A stretch of DNA of 64,000 bases, taken from NCBI GenBank assembly GCA_027492585.1, contig JAPUEK010000090.1:62001-126000 (forward strand), in the 5' to 3' direction. Positions 52,583 to 61,830 of this stretch are shown piece after piece (position 1 is the stretch's first letter; each line of letters begins with the position of its first letter). The stretch comes from Paracoccaceae bacterium (GTDB taxonomy: Bacteria; Pseudomonadota; Alphaproteobacteria; Rhodobacterales; Rhodobacteraceae). A program made the translations under genes and the position numbers. The notes under the pieces are model-generated. The model did not search any database and was not told where the DNA came from. It worked only from the letters and a program-made list of their open reading frames with translations.

Positions 52583-53515
52583 ATGAGCAAAGGGCCGATC
52601 ACGGCATTGGACTGGATCGCGGCGGATTGGGGGACCTCCAATCTGCGGGTCTGGGCCATGGGGGCGGAAGGGCCGCTGGCCGAGGCCGGCTCCGGCGACG
52701 GCATGGGCAAGCTCGACCGGGCGGGCTTCGAGCCCGCGCTTCTGCGGCTGATCGGGCCGTGGCTGCCCGCAGGGCGGGTGACGCCGGTGATCGCCTGCGG
52801 CATGGTCGGCGCGCGCCAGGGCTGGCAGGAGGCCCCCTATCGCGCCACCCCCTGCCCGCCCGTTGCCGCCGGAGAACTGGAGGCGGTTGCCACCCATGAC
52901 CCCCGCATAAGCGTCCATATCGTGCCGGGTCTGATGCAGTCCCGCCCCGCCGATGTAATGCGCGGCGAGGAGACCCAGATCGCCGGGGCGCTGATGCTGA
53001 TGCCCGAGTTCGATGGCGTCCTCTGTCTGCCCGGCACCCACTCCAAATGGGCGCGGATCTCGGCGGGGGAGGTGGTGGGCTTTCAAAGCTGCATGACGGG
53101 AGAGCTGTTCGCGCTGCTCTCCACCGCCTCGGTGCTGCGGCACGGCATGGCGGGCGAAGGCTGGGACGAGACTGCTTTCGACGCAGGGGTGGCCGAGGGG
53201 ATCGCCCACGCGGACCGGCTGAGCGCGCGGCTCTTTTCCTTGCGGGCCGAGGGGCTGATCGCCGGGCTTTCCGCCGAAGCGGCTCGGTCGCGGCTTTCGG
53301 GGCTGCTGATCGGGGCCGAGCTTGCAGCGACCAAAGGCTATTGGCTCGGTCAGGAGGTGGCGCTCATCGGCGCCAGTCGTCTGGCCGGAACCTATGCCCG
53401 CGCGCTTGCGGCCCAGGGGGTAGGCGCGCGCAGCCTTGACGCCTCCGCCTGCACGCTGGCAGGACTTGTGGCGGCCCGCGGCGCCCCGGCTTCCGCGCCC
53501 AAACGAAGGATCTGA
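52583..53515 (+). CDS. dgoK: 2-dehydro-3-deoxygalactonokinase
   Basis: A 310-residue DgoK-family sugar kinase. [18 protein letters not shown] is the phosphate-binding opening, [16 protein letters not shown] the conserved second block, and [11 protein letters not shown] with [12 protein letters not shown] the family signature. It phosphorylates KDGal in the De Ley-Doudoroff route for galactonate. The ATG at 52583 was chosen because the earlier ATG (52568) lies in the operator. dgoA follows after 1 bp. Confidence 0.9.
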   Translation: MSKGPITALDWIAADWGTSNLRVWAMGAEGPLAEAGSGDGMGKLDRAGFEPALLRLIGPWLPAGRVTPVIACGMVGARQGWQEAPYRATPCPPVAAGELEAVATHDPRISVHIVPGLMQSRPADVMRGEETQIAGALMLMPEFDGVLCLPGTHSKWARISAGEVVGFQSCMTGELFALLSTASVLRHGMAGEGWDETAFDAGVAEGIAHADRLSARLFSLRAEGLIAGLSAEAARSRLSGLLIGAELAATKGYWLGQEVALIGASRLAGTYARALAAQGVGARSLDASACTLAGLVAARGAPASAPKRRI

Positions 53516-53516
53516 C

Positions 53517-54137
53517 ATGACCCACCGTCCCCTGATCGCCATCCTGCGCGGCATCACCCCGGCCGAGGCCCTGCCTGCCGCCGGGGCGCTGATCGCCGCC
53601 GGGATCACGCGGATCGAGGTGCCGCTGAACTCTCCCGATCCGCTCGTCTCCATCGGCGCCATGGCCAGGGCCTTCGGAGAGGAGGCGGAGATCGGCGCCG
53701 GCACCGTCCTGACGCCGGAAGCGGTGCGGGAGGTGGCGGCGGCGGGCGGACAGCTGATCGTCTCGCCCAATTTCGATGCCGGGGTGATCACCGAGACCAA
53801 GGCGCTCGGCCTGCAAAGCTGGCCGGGGGTGATGACCCCGACCGAATGTTTCGGCGCGCTGAAGGCCGGGGCGGACGGGCTGAAGATCTTCCCCGCCTCC
53901 CTGATCGGGCCGGAGGGGGTGAAGGCGATCCGGGCGGTGCTGCCGAAGGGTTGTCAGGTCTATGCCGTCGGTGGCGCGGGACCGTCGAATTTCGGACAAT
54001 GGATCAAGGCCGGGGCGAACGGATTCGGCATCGGCACGGCGCTGTATACGCCGGGGCTGTCGCTGCCCGAAATCGCCACCCGCGCTGCGGCCATTGTCGC
54101 CGCCTATGATGCCGCCGCAGAAGGGACCACCCCATGA
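53517..54137 (+). CDS. dgoA: 2-dehydro-3-deoxy-6-phosphogalactonate aldolase
   Basis: A 206-residue aldolase of the KDPG/KDPGal family. [17 protein letters not shown] has the catalytic Glu/Arg region, [11 protein letters not shown] and SPNFDAGVI the substrate loop, and [10 protein letters not shown] the Schiff-base lysine. The 'RG' and 'FPAS' details fit DgoA rather than Eda. It splits KDPGal to pyruvate and glyceraldehyde 3-phosphate. It overlaps the lactonase gene by 4 bp. Confidence 0.9.
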   Translation: MTHRPLIAILRGITPAEALPAAGALIAAGITRIEVPLNSPDPLVSIGAMARAFGEEAEIGAGTVLTPEAVREVAAAGGQLIVSPNFDAGVITETKALGLQSWPGVMTPTECFGALKAGADGLKIFPASLIGPEGVKAIRAVLPKGCQVYAVGGAGPSNFGQWIKAGANGFGIGTALYTPGLSLPEIATRAAAIVAAYDAAAEGTTP

Positions 54138-54985
54138 TCTACGACAGCCGCGCCTGCACCCTTGGCGAAGGCCCGCTCTGGCATCCGCTCCGCAGGCAAT
54201 TCTTCTGGTTCGACATCCTGAACAACAAGCTCCTGTCCCGGCAGGGGGAGACGCCGCTGGAATGGGCCTTTGGCGAGCGGGTCTCGGCGGCCGGATGGGT
54301 CGGCGCGGCAGAACTGCTGATCGCCTCGGAAACCGGACTTTACCGCTTCAACCTCGATACGTCGGCCGTGCAGCCCCTTGCTGCCCTGGAGGCGGACAAG
54401 CCCGAGACCCGATCCAACGACGGCCGGGCGGACCCCTTTGGCGGTTTCTGGATCGGCACGATGGGCAAGAAGGCGCAGCGCGGTGCGGGGGCGATCTACC
54501 GCTTCTACAAGGGAGAGCTGCGGAAGCTCTACCCGAACATCTCGATCCCGAATTCGCTCTGCTTCGCACCGGATGGCCGCACCGCCTATTTCAGCGACAG
54601 CGCAACGCGGCAGACGATGCGGGTGGCTCTGGATGCGGAGGGCTGGCCGCTGGGGCAGCCCGAGCTGTTCCTCGATCACACCGGCCATGTGCCGGAACCC
54701 GACGGGGCGGTGACGGATGCCGAGGGGCGGCTCTGGCTGGCCTTCTGGAACGGCGCGCGGGTGAATTGCTATGCCCCGGACGGGAACCTTCTGTCTTCCG
54801 TCACCGTGGACGCGCCTCAGGCGACCTGCCCGGCCTTCGGCGGCGAGGGGCTGGAGACGCTGTTCTGCACCTCTGCCTTCGACGGGATGGATGCGGCCCG
54901 GCGTGCGGCGCATCCTTCGGCGGGCATGACCTTTGCCTTTGCCGGGATGGGCAGAGGCCGGGCCGAGGCGCAGGTTCTGCTCTAG
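54134..54985 (+). CDS. SMP-30/gluconolactonase-family sugar lactonase
   Basis: A 283-residue six-bladed propeller enzyme. Metal ligands are visible: E in LGEGPLWH, N in [19 protein letters not shown] in [10 protein letters not shown], and D in [10 protein letters not shown]. It hydrolyses an aldonolactone to the acid, here likely galactono- or arabinono-lactone, given dgoK and dgoA. The dehydrogenase and the dehydratase of the route are not in the window. Confidence 0.87.
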   Translation: MIYDSRACTLGEGPLWHPLRRQFFWFDILNNKLLSRQGETPLEWAFGERVSAAGWVGAAELLIASETGLYRFNLDTSAVQPLAALEADKPETRSNDGRADPFGGFWIGTMGKKAQRGAGAIYRFYKGELRKLYPNISIPNSLCFAPDGRTAYFSDSATRQTMRVALDAEGWPLGQPELFLDHTGHVPEPDGAVTDAEGRLWLAFWNGARVNCYAPDGNLLSSVTVDAPQATCPAFGGEGLETLFCTSAFDGMDAARRAAHPSAGMTFAFAGMGRGRAEAQVLL

Positions 54986-55023
54986 AACCACTGCACATTC
55001 AGACCGGGGGCGCCACCCTCCGC

Positions 55024-55124
55024 CCTTCATCTTCTGTCGGAAATATCCTGCGGGATCTGTCGCCGGTTCCGCGATCGGTTCAAGGGACCGGAGGCATGGC
55101 GGAGAGGTGCAAAACCCCTCCGGG
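55024..55124 (-). repeat. REP-like intergenic repeat, copy 9 (long type)
   Basis: CTTCATCTTCTGTCGGAAATATCC (55024 onward), then a middle segment with GGTTCAAGGGACCGG, then GTGCAAAACCCCTCCGG ending near 55124. It aligns along its length with the reverse complement of copy 6. The remainder of the 54986-55245 gap between convergent genes holds no gene. Confidence 0.8.
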
Positions 55125-55245
55125 GCCGCAGCGGGGCGCAGCCGCTCCGCATGTCAAAACCCAGGGCTTCCCGACCAGCCTCCGCAAACGGGATGCGCCA
55201 AATGGCGCTTCCCTCGCTGAGGGACAGCCGCCTCTCAAGCCCCCG

Positions 55246-56562
55246 CTACCCCTTCGGGCGGTTGTCCACGATCCGCACCGCCTTGCCTTGCGAGCGCGGC
55301 ACGTCGCCGGGGTTGCCGACCCGCGCCTCCACCGTGATGCCGAGCATCTGCTTGACCCGTTTTTGCAGCTGCTGCCCCAGCCGCGTCCGCGCCTCCGTAT
55401 CGGCAGGTTCGGCGGTTTCCACGGCCACGACCATCGCATCGAGCCGCCCTTCGCGCCGCAGCTCCAACTGGAAATGCAGCGCAAGGCCGGGAAGCGCGAG
55501 GATCTGCTCCTCGATCTGGCTCGGGAAGACATTGACCCCGCGCAGGATGATCATGTCGTCGCAGCGGCCCATGACCTTTTCGATCCGCCGCATCGACCGG
55601 GCCGTGCCGGGCAGGAGCCGGGTCAGATCGCGGGTGCGGTAGCGCAGGATCGGCAGCGCCTCCTTGGTGAGCGAGGTCAGGACCAGCTCGCCCACCTGCC
55701 CGTCGGGAAGGATCTCGCCCGTCTCCGGGTCCACCACTTCGGCGAGGAAGTGATCCTCCCACAGGGTCAGCCCGTCCTTCGTCTCCACACATTCCACCGC
55801 GACACCGGGGCCGATCACCTCCGACAGGCCGTAGGAATCGAGCGCATGGATGTCGAAGGCGCTCTCGATCTCGGCCCGCATGGCATTGGTCCAGGGCTCC
55901 CCGCCGAACACGCCGACCTTCAGCGGCGAAAGCCGCGGATCGCGGCCCTGCGCGCGGTATTCGTCCAGGATCGACAGCATGTAGGACGGGGTGCAGGCCA
56001 TGGTCTGCGCGCCGAAATCCTCGATCAGATTGACCTGCCGATGGGTCATCCCGCCCGAAACCGGAACCACCGTGCAGCCGAGCCGCTCCGCCCCGTAATG
56101 GAAACCGAGGCCCCCGGTGAAAAGCCCGTAGCCATAGGCCACATGCACCACATCCCCCGGTCGGGTCCCGCAGGCGCGCAGCGACCGCGCCATCAGGTCG
56201 GACCAGGTGTCGAGATCGCGGGCGGTATAGCCCACCACCGTCGGCTTGCCTGTGGACCCGGAGGAGGCATGGAGCCGCAGCACCTTCTCTCTCGGGACCG
56301 CGAGCAGGCCGAAGGGATAATTCGCCCGCAGATCGGCCTTGGTGGTAAAGGGCAGATGGCGCAGATCGGCGAGGCTTCTGAGGTCGCCCGGCTGAAAGCC
56401 GATGGCATCGAGCGCCGCGCGATAATGGGGAACATTGGCATAGGCATGGGCGACCGTGGCGCGCAGGCGCTGAAGCTGGAGCGCCTCTATCTCGTCGCGC
56501 GAGGCGATCTCGATCGGATCAAGCGTGTCACGGGGGGGTGTCAGGTCGCGCATAAGGATCAT
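55246..56562 (-). CDS. paaK: Phenylacetate-CoA ligase
   Basis: A 438-residue adenylate-forming ligase of normal PaaK length. RLHASSGSTGKPTVVGYT is the AMP-binding P-loop, YGYGLFTGGLGFHYGAERLG and SYGLSEVIGPG are the acyl-site motifs, and RTRDLTRLL and GRCDDMIILRGVNVFPSQIE form the C-terminal subdomain hinge. It activates phenylacetate to phenylacetyl-CoA. It pairs with paaI downstream of it in the genome orientation, but no paaABCDE oxygenase is in the window. Confidence 0.93.
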   Translation of the reverse strand: MILMRDLTPPRDTLDPIEIASRDEIEALQLQRLRATVAHAYANVPHYRAALDAIGFQPGDLRSLADLRHLPFTTKADLRANYPFGLLAVPREKVLRLHASSGSTGKPTVVGYTARDLDTWSDLMARSLRACGTRPGDVVHVAYGYGLFTGGLGFHYGAERLGCTVVPVSGGMTHRQVNLIEDFGAQTMACTPSYMLSILDEYRAQGRDPRLSPLKVGVFGGEPWTNAMRAEIESAFDIHALDSYGLSEVIGPGVAVECVETKDGLTLWEDHFLAEVVDPETGEILPDGQVGELVLTSLTKEALPILRYRTRDLTRLLPGTARSMRRIEKVMGRCDDMIILRGVNVFPSQIEEQILALPGLALHFQLELRREGRLDAMVVAVETAEPADTEARTRLGQQLQKRVKQMLGITVEARVGNPGDVPRSQGKAVRIVDNRPKG

Positions 56563-56654
56563 GAATCACACTCGGGCCGGTCATGGCAGCAAAACAGGGG
56601 TTCTGCCGTTTAGGCCCCGGAATTCTGGCATTGTAATGGCGCAGATGTGAACTG

Positions 56655-57092
56655 TCAGCCTCTGGGAAGCAGAAAGCGGGCCTGCGCCCGCATCAGGGCA
56701 ACCTGACGGCCCTCCGACGCAACAACGGTCACATCGTAAAGCGCGCTGCGCCCGTGACGGCCGGCAAGCACCGCGCGCGCCACAAGCTCCTCCCCCGCCC
56801 GTGCCGGAGACAGGAAGTTGATCGTGGCGCTCTGGGTGAGGGCGGTCACCGTCTCTCCGTCCGCACCGCCGGAAAGGGCCGCAAACCCCATGGCCGTATC
56901 GGCCAGGGTGAAGATCACGCCACCATGGCAAAGCCCGTGGATGTTGCCATGCGCGGCCCCGACGCTCAGCGCCAGTTCCGATTCCCCGCCGCGCGCCCGC
57001 AGCAGCCGGATGCCGAGGGCCAGAGGGGCGGGGTCGTTCTGCCAGAGGGAAAGGATCTCCGGCGGGGTGTCGGGTCGGGGAAAGGCGCTCAT
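56655..57092 (-). CDS. paaI: PaaI-type hotdog thioesterase
   Basis: A 145-residue hotdog thioesterase. GNIHGLCHGGVIFTLADTAMGFA contains the PaaI core HGG...D, and ATINFLSPARAGEELVARA follows. PaaI hydrolyses phenylacetyl-CoA and its ring-hydroxylated forms, rescuing trapped CoA. It is on the same strand as paaK, 93 bp upstream of it. The ATG at 57092 gives the normal length. Confidence 0.88.
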   Translation of the reverse strand: MSAFPRPDTPPEILSLWQNDPAPLALGIRLLRARGGESELALSVGAAHGNIHGLCHGGVIFTLADTAMGFAALSGGADGETVTALTQSATINFLSPARAGEELVARAVLAGRHGRSALYDVTVVASEGRQVALMRAQARFLLPRG

Positions 57093-57136
57093 GGAGCCAT
57101 CCTTCCCCGCCCGGACCGGAGGGTCAAGCCAGTCAC

Positions 57137-58168
57137 TCACACTGCGAGGATCTCGCGCACCATGGGGATGACCAGTTCCCCGTAAAGCCGGATGCACTCC
57201 AGAAGCTGCCCATGCGGCATCGGTCCGGTCGCATATTTCATGTCGAAGCGCTGCACGCCCAGATCCTTCACCGCCGCGGCGATCTTGCGGGCCACGGTCT
57301 CCGGCGAGCCGACATAGAGCGAGCCATGCTCCACCTCGTCGATGAACCGCTCCTTGGTGACCGGCGGCCAGCCGCGCTCGCGGCCGAGACGGCCGAACAT
57401 GGTCTGGTAATGCGGCCAGAGCGCTTCGCGCGCCTCTTCATCGGTGGCGGCGACGAAGCCGGGGGAATGGATGCCGATCGGGCGGACCGGGCGCTTCAGC
57501 TCGGCGCAGGCGCGCTGATAGAGATCGACATAGGGCGCAAACCGGCGCGGATCGCCGCCGATGATGGCCAGCATCAGTTGCAGGTCCTGCCGGACGACAC
57601 GCACCACCGATTCCGGGCTGCCGCCGACCCCGACCCAGACGCCCATCCCTTCGGCCCCGAGCGGCGGATAGACCACCTGATCCTTCAGGCCGCTGCGGGT
57701 CTGGCCGCTCCAGGTCACTTTCGGCTCCCGCGCGAGTTTGGCGAAGAGGTCGAGCTTTTCCTCGAACAGCACATCGTAATCCTCAAGCGCATAGCCGAAG
57801 AGCGGATAGCTTTCGGTGAAGCTGCCCCGGCCGAGGATCACCTCCGCCCGGCCGCTCGAAATGGCATTGAGCGTCGAGAACCGCTGGAACACCCGCACCG
57901 GATCGTCCGAGGACAGAACGGTGACGGCGGTGCCGAGCTTGATGCGCGAGGTCTGCCCGGCGATGGCGCCCAGCAGGATCTCGGGGGAGGAGATGGCGAA
58001 ATCGGGACGGTGATGCTCGCCAAGGCCGATGAAATCGACCCCGACCGCATCGGCCAGCACCGCCTCGGCCACCACATCGCGCAGGACCGCATCCATGGGT
58101 TTCGGCTGGCCATCGGCGCCGAGCGTCACATCGCCAAAGGTATCAAGACCAAGTTCGATCACGGGCAT
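57137..58168 (-). CDS. LLM-class flavin-dependent oxidoreductase
   Basis: A 343-residue luciferase-like (bacterial_luciferase fold) TIM-barrel protein. VDFIGLGEHHRPDFAISSPEILLGAIAGQT is the N-terminal F/Y site, TLNAISSGRAEVILGRGSFTESYPLFGY the conserved nucleotide region, and VGSPETVARKIA the C-terminal element. The best resemblance is the FMN-dependent 'putative oxidoreductase, LLM family' group. Substrate unknown. It lies upstream of paaI on the same strand, 44 bp away. Confidence 0.85.
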   Translation of the reverse strand: MPVIELGLDTFGDVTLGADGQPKPMDAVLRDVVAEAVLADAVGVDFIGLGEHHRPDFAISSPEILLGAIAGQTSRIKLGTAVTVLSSDDPVRVFQRFSTLNAISSGRAEVILGRGSFTESYPLFGYALEDYDVLFEEKLDLFAKLAREPKVTWSGQTRSGLKDQVVYPPLGAEGMGVWVGVGGSPESVVRVVRQDLQLMLAIIGGDPRRFAPYVDLYQRACAELKRPVRPIGIHSPGFVAATDEEAREALWPHYQTMFGRLGRERGWPPVTKERFIDEVEHGSLYVGSPETVARKIAAAVKDLGVQRFDMKYATGPMPHGQLLECIRLYGELVIPMVREILAV

Positions 58169-58299
58169 GAGCTGTCCTTCCGTTCCAACAAGGCCAGAAC
58201 ATAGGGGCAAGCCCCGGCGCCGGAAAGGCAGCGTGGTCGCACAGCGCCCCTGCGCCCGTGCAGAGCCTGCCGGGCTTGCGCCTGCGGAAGGGGTGGAAG

Positions 58300-58362
58300 C
58301 CTCCGGCGGGGATATTTGAGCCAATGTGAAAGGGCTTTCTTCTCTTTCCAAATATCCCCCGC
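58300..58362. repeat. REP-like repeats, copies 10 and 11, head-to-head pair
   Basis: CCTCCGGCGGGGATATTTGAG (58300-58320) with the tail CCAATGTGAAAGG is followed at once by GCTTTCTTCTCTTTCC and AAATATCCCCCGCGG (to about 58362), the inverted copy. The two tails can pair to form a long hairpin. It occupies most of the 302-bp divergent gap, which holds no gene and no convincing promoter. Confidence 0.82.
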
Positions 58363-58470
58363 GGAGCGTCCGGCCTTGCAGCCAGCGGAGCAGGACAGGA
58401 TCTGGCCGTGCTTGCAGGGCGCGGCGTTTCGCGGTTTCCTGCGGGGGTCCCGTTTTGAAAGGCTCCGATC

Positions 58471-60141
58471 ATGCCCGACCCCGAGTTCCTGCGCGCCGCC
58501 CCGTTCCATCTTGACGATGCCGGCATCGTCTGGGTGGAGCAAACGCTCGCCGGGCTTTCGGAGGAGGAGAGGGCGGGTCAGCTTTTCGTCCATATCTCCA
58601 TGGGGCGCGACGAGGGGGAACTGGAGCGGCTGGCGCGGCTGCACCCGGCGGGGATCACCCGCTTCTTCACCCCCGATTTCGACTATGAGGCGGGGTTCAT
58701 GGATGCGGCACGGGCGCAGGCGCGGGTGCCGCTGCTGGTCAGTGCAGATCTTGAGGGCTCGCGGATGAGCCTCGGTTTCGGAACCGAGGTGCCGAACCCC
58801 CTCGCCCTTGCCGCCATCGACGATGTGCAGGCCAGTCGCAGCATCGCGCGGATCATGGCGGAGGAGGCGCGGGCGGTCGGGATCAACTGGTCCTTCACCC
58901 CGGTTCTCGACATCAACGCCGCCTTCCGCTCGCCCATCGTCGCCACCCGCGGCTTCGGCTCCGACATGGGCCGGATCGCGCGCCATGCGCTGAGCCAGAT
59001 CGAGGTCTTTCAGGCCCATGGCATCGCGGCCACGGTGAAGCACTGGCCGGGCGAGGGCCATGACGACCGCGACCAGCATCTCGTCACCACGATCAATCCC
59101 CTGAGCCTTGAAGACTGGGAGGCGAGCCATGGCGCGCTTTACCGCGCCGCCATCGGGGCCGGGGTGCTGTCGGTCATGTCGGCGCATATCGCCTTTCCGG
59201 CCTTCGTCCGTACGCTCGATCCCGGGGCGGGGCTGGAGGCGTTCCGCCCGGCCTCAGTCAGCCGGCTACTGAACGAGGATCTCCTGCGCGGCAGGCTCGG
59301 CTTCAACGGGCTGATCGTGTCGGATGCGACGCCGATGGCAGGCTTCGGCGCCTGGGGGCCGCGGGCGGAGATGCTGCCGCAGGTGATCGAGAACGGCTGC
59401 GACCTGATCCTCTTCTCCCCCGATCCGGAGGCGGATCTGGCGCTGATCCGCGCGGCGATCGCCGATGGCCGGATTTCGGCGGCACGGCTGGAGACGGCGC
59501 TCCTGCGTGTGCTGGGTCTGAAGGCGGCGCTCGGGTTGCATCGGGCGGCGCCGGTGCCGATGGCCGAGAGCCGGGCGCAGATCGGCAAGGCGGCGGATCG
59601 CGCCGAGGCGCGCGCCATCACCGCCCGCGCGCCGACGCTGGTGAAGGATGTGAAGGGGCTTTTGCCGCTGTCGCCCGTGAAGCACCGGCGGGTGCTGATC
59701 GCTTCGGGCGGGATCGTGCAGCCCTTCTTTGCCGAGCCGCTCCCTTTCTCCCTGCCCGAGAGGCTGCGGGCGGAGGGGTTCGAGGTCACGATGCTGGCGC
59801 CGGGGATCACCCCGGACCCGGCGGAGTTCGACCTGATGCTCTATCTTTTCGGCGAGGAGACCTTGCTGACGCGGGGGCGGATCTTCCTCGACTGGGCGAA
59901 GATCGCCGGGAACTTCAACGCGGCGATGGAACGCTACTGGCATGAGATGCCGGTGGCGCTGATCTCCTTCGGCTATCCCTATTACCTTTACGACGCGCCC
60001 CGGATGCCCTGTGTCATCAACGCCTATGCGACAATGGAGACCATGCAGGAGGCGGTGGTGGAGTGCCTGCTGGGCCGGGCGCCATGGAACTCCGTCAGCC
60101 CGGTCGATGCCTTCTGCGGGCTGGAGGATGCGCGCTACTGA
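58471..60141 (+). CDS. Glycoside hydrolase family 3 protein
   Basis: A 556-residue GH3 enzyme. VKHWPGEGHDDRDQHLV (about 189-205) is the NagZ-like His/Asp loop (KH[FW]PGxG...D.H), and LIVSDATPMAGFG contains the nucleophile Asp. A longer C-terminal region (about 370-556) follows, with a GH3_C-like alpha/beta fold. No signal peptide, so it acts in the cytoplasm, probably cleaving beta-N-acetylhexosaminyl bonds of recycled or imported sugars. No close operon partners. Its stop overlaps the hpaR 3' end. Confidence 0.88.
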   Translation: MPDPEFLRAAPFHLDDAGIVWVEQTLAGLSEEERAGQLFVHISMGRDEGELERLARLHPAGITRFFTPDFDYEAGFMDAARAQARVPLLVSADLEGSRMSLGFGTEVPNPLALAAIDDVQASRSIARIMAEEARAVGINWSFTPVLDINAAFRSPIVATRGFGSDMGRIARHALSQIEVFQAHGIAATVKHWPGEGHDDRDQHLVTTINPLSLEDWEASHGALYRAAIGAGVLSVMSAHIAFPAFVRTLDPGAGLEAFRPASVSRLLNEDLLRGRLGFNGLIVSDATPMAGFGAWGPRAEMLPQVIENGCDLILFSPDPEADLALIRAAIADGRISAARLETALLRVLGLKAALGLHRAAPVPMAESRAQIGKAADRAEARAITARAPTLVKDVKGLLPLSPVKHRRVLIASGGIVQPFFAEPLPFSLPERLRAEGFEVTMLAPGITPDPAEFDLMLYLFGEETLLTRGRIFLDWAKIAGNFNAAMERYWHEMPVALISFGYPYYLYDAPRMPCVINAYATMETMQEAVVECLLGRAPWNSVSPVDAFCGLEDARY

Positions 60142-60617
60142 TCGCCGGATGCGGCTGTCGGGGCGGAGAGGTTCAGTTTCTGCAGCCCTTCAAGAAGGTC
60201 GAGAAGGGTTTCGAGCCTCTCGCGCCCGAAGTCGCGTTCCAGCCGCGCGAAGATCGCCGCACTTTCGCGGCTGTGATCGCGGATGAGCCGTTCGCCTTCC
60301 GGGGTGATGGCAGCGATGGCCTTGCGGCGGTCTTCGGGGTCGCTCTGCCGGGTGATCAGGCCCTCTTCCTCCATGGCGCGGATGATGCGGGTGAGGCTCG
60401 GCAGCAGGAGGCAGGCGTCCTTGGCAACAAGGGTCAGCTCCGAAGGCCCGCGTTCCTGAAGGACACGCAGCACCCGCCATTTCTGCTCGTTGATGCCGGA
60501 GGTGGCCAGCATCTCGCGGATCGGGGCCATGACGGTTTCTCGGGCGCGCAGAAGTGCGATCGGCAGGGAGCGTTCGGTGCGGCGCAGGGGGGGGCTGGGG
60601 CGGGCTTCCTCGGTCAT
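60135..60617 (-). CDS. hpaR: HpaR-type MarR regulator of homoprotocatechuate degradation
   Basis: A 160-residue MarR protein with the HpaR hallmarks: LRRTERSLPIALLRARETVMAPIREML near the N-terminus, INEQKWRVLRVLQE, and the winged HTH core ACLLLPSLTRIIRAMEEEGLITR. In E. coli HpaR represses the hpa meta-cleavage operon and is relieved by 4-hydroxyphenylacetate. Here it is about 44 kb from the end of the likely target operon, with a candidate operator at 10357-10376. It converges on the GH3 gene with a 7-bp overlap. Confidence 0.82.
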   Translation of the reverse strand: MTEEARPSPPLRRTERSLPIALLRARETVMAPIREMLATSGINEQKWRVLRVLQERGPSELTLVAKDACLLLPSLTRIIRAMEEEGLITRQSDPEDRRKAIAAITPEGERLIRDHSRESAAIFARLERDFGRERLETLLDLLEGLQKLNLSAPTAASGDQ

Positions 60618-60685
60618 GGTGTTACATGCCCGGTTTCGGGGGATGGCTCAAGTCCTGCCGCCTGTCGCCGGGCGGAAAAGCCGGG

Positions 60686-60721
60686 TGCCTCCGGCGGGGA
60701 TATTTGAGAAGAGAAGAAAGG
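60686..60721 (+). repeat. REP-like intergenic repeat, copy 12
   Basis: GCCTCCGGCGGGGATATTTG, then AGAAGAGAAGAAAGG; the core and tail are the consensus of the short form. It lies between the hpaR start and the 3' end of the FAD oxidoreductase gene. Confidence 0.82.
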
Positions 60722-60727
60722 GCGGGG

Positions 60728-61768
60728 TCAGAGACGGAAGCCCTCGGGGATGGTGTCGCGGCCTTCGAGGATCAGATCGACGAGGGTGGCGGCGAGTTTC
60801 GGCGCCATGCCGAAGCCGATCTTGAAACCGCCATTGGCGACGAAGGTGCCGGGGCGGCCGGGCCAGGGACCGACGAGCGGCGCGCGGCTTCTGGCGCGCG
60901 GACGCAGGCCGGCCCAACGGGCGGTGACGGGCGCCTCCGCAAGGACGGGAAGGGCGGCAATGGCGCGGGCGTGGAGCGCGTCGAGCTGGTCATCGACCGC
61001 TTGGGCGTCCTGCCACTGGTATTCGGAGGTGGAGCCGATGGCCACGGTGCCGTCGGCATGGGGGATGATGTGCAACCCCTCGGTGAAAAGCTGGGGCAGG
61101 TCCTCGGCGGGGAAGGCGAGGGACAGGGCCTGGCCCTTGACGCCATCCCCGATCTTGCGGCCGAGATCCCGGCTCAGCGCCTCCAGCCCTGCCGTTCCGG
61201 TGGCCCAGACCACCGGACTGTCTGCCGGGTCTTCCGTCTCCTCCCGGCCGAGGAGGACTTCGCCGCCTTTCGCCCGGATCGCTTCGCTCAGGGCGGCGAG
61301 CGCCATGCGGGGGTGGAGCCGCGCGCTCAGCGTGTCATGGACGAGCCAGCCCGAGGGAGAGGCGGGTTCCCAGGGCGAAGCGCCCGAAGGGATCACCCGC
61401 CATTCCGCCCGGCCCTGCCAGAGGGTCTCCGCCCCCTCCGCCCGCTGTCGGGCGAGCGCCACGGCTTCGGCATCGGCGAGGGGTTGCAGCCGGCCGAGCC
61501 GCGCATAGCCCGAGGAGAGGCCCGAGGCCGCCTCCACCCCGCGCCACCAGTCTTCGGCCATGAGAAGGCTGTCGAGCTGGAAGGCCTTCTTGGGGTTCCA
61601 CCCCTCCGGCACATGGGGGGACAGCGCGCCGACGAGACCGCCGCTGGCCCCGGCGCCGATGCGCTCCCATTCGATCAGACGGACACGGGCGCCGCGCCGC
61701 GCCGCCTCCCAGGCCACGCCGAGGCCGGTCACGCCACCGCCTCTGACCGTCAGATCGACCCTTGCCAT
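60728..61768 (-). CDS. FAD-dependent oxidoreductase, MnmC1-like
   Basis: A 346-residue DAO-fold flavoenzyme. DLTVRGGGVTGLGVAWEAARRGARVRLIE is the FAD dinucleotide site, GAGASGGLVGALSPHVPE the region conserved in MnmC oxidoreductase halves ('g.SgN..G...P'), and RWAGLRPRARSRAPLVG and FVANGGFKIGFGMAP follow near the C-terminus. It is divergent from mnmD with a 62-bp gap. In E. coli the two activities are fused as MnmC. Here this protein probably removes carboxymethyl from cmnm5s2U34 before MnmD methylates. A glycine or D-amino acid oxidase is the alternative. Confidence 0.7.
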   Translation of the reverse strand: MARVDLTVRGGGVTGLGVAWEAARRGARVRLIEWERIGAGASGGLVGALSPHVPEGWNPKKAFQLDSLLMAEDWWRGVEAASGLSSGYARLGRLQPLADAEAVALARQRAEGAETLWQGRAEWRVIPSGASPWEPASPSGWLVHDTLSARLHPRMALAALSEAIRAKGGEVLLGREETEDPADSPVVWATGTAGLEALSRDLGRKIGDGVKGQALSLAFPAEDLPQLFTEGLHIIPHADGTVAIGSTSEYQWQDAQAVDDQLDALHARAIAALPVLAEAPVTARWAGLRPRARSRAPLVGPWPGRPGTFVANGGFKIGFGMAPKLAATLVDLILEGRDTIPEGFRL

Positions 61769-61830
61769 TCCCCACGCCCTTGCCCATGGTCCGCCCCGGT
61801 CGGGGGCGCTCGGCGACGGGGATACTGCAA

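Noticed and set aside
55246-57092. A complete phenylacetate degradation cluster
   Set aside because: Only the ligase and thioesterase genes are present. No ring epoxidase or lower-pathway gene adjoins them, so a full pathway cannot be claimed from this window.
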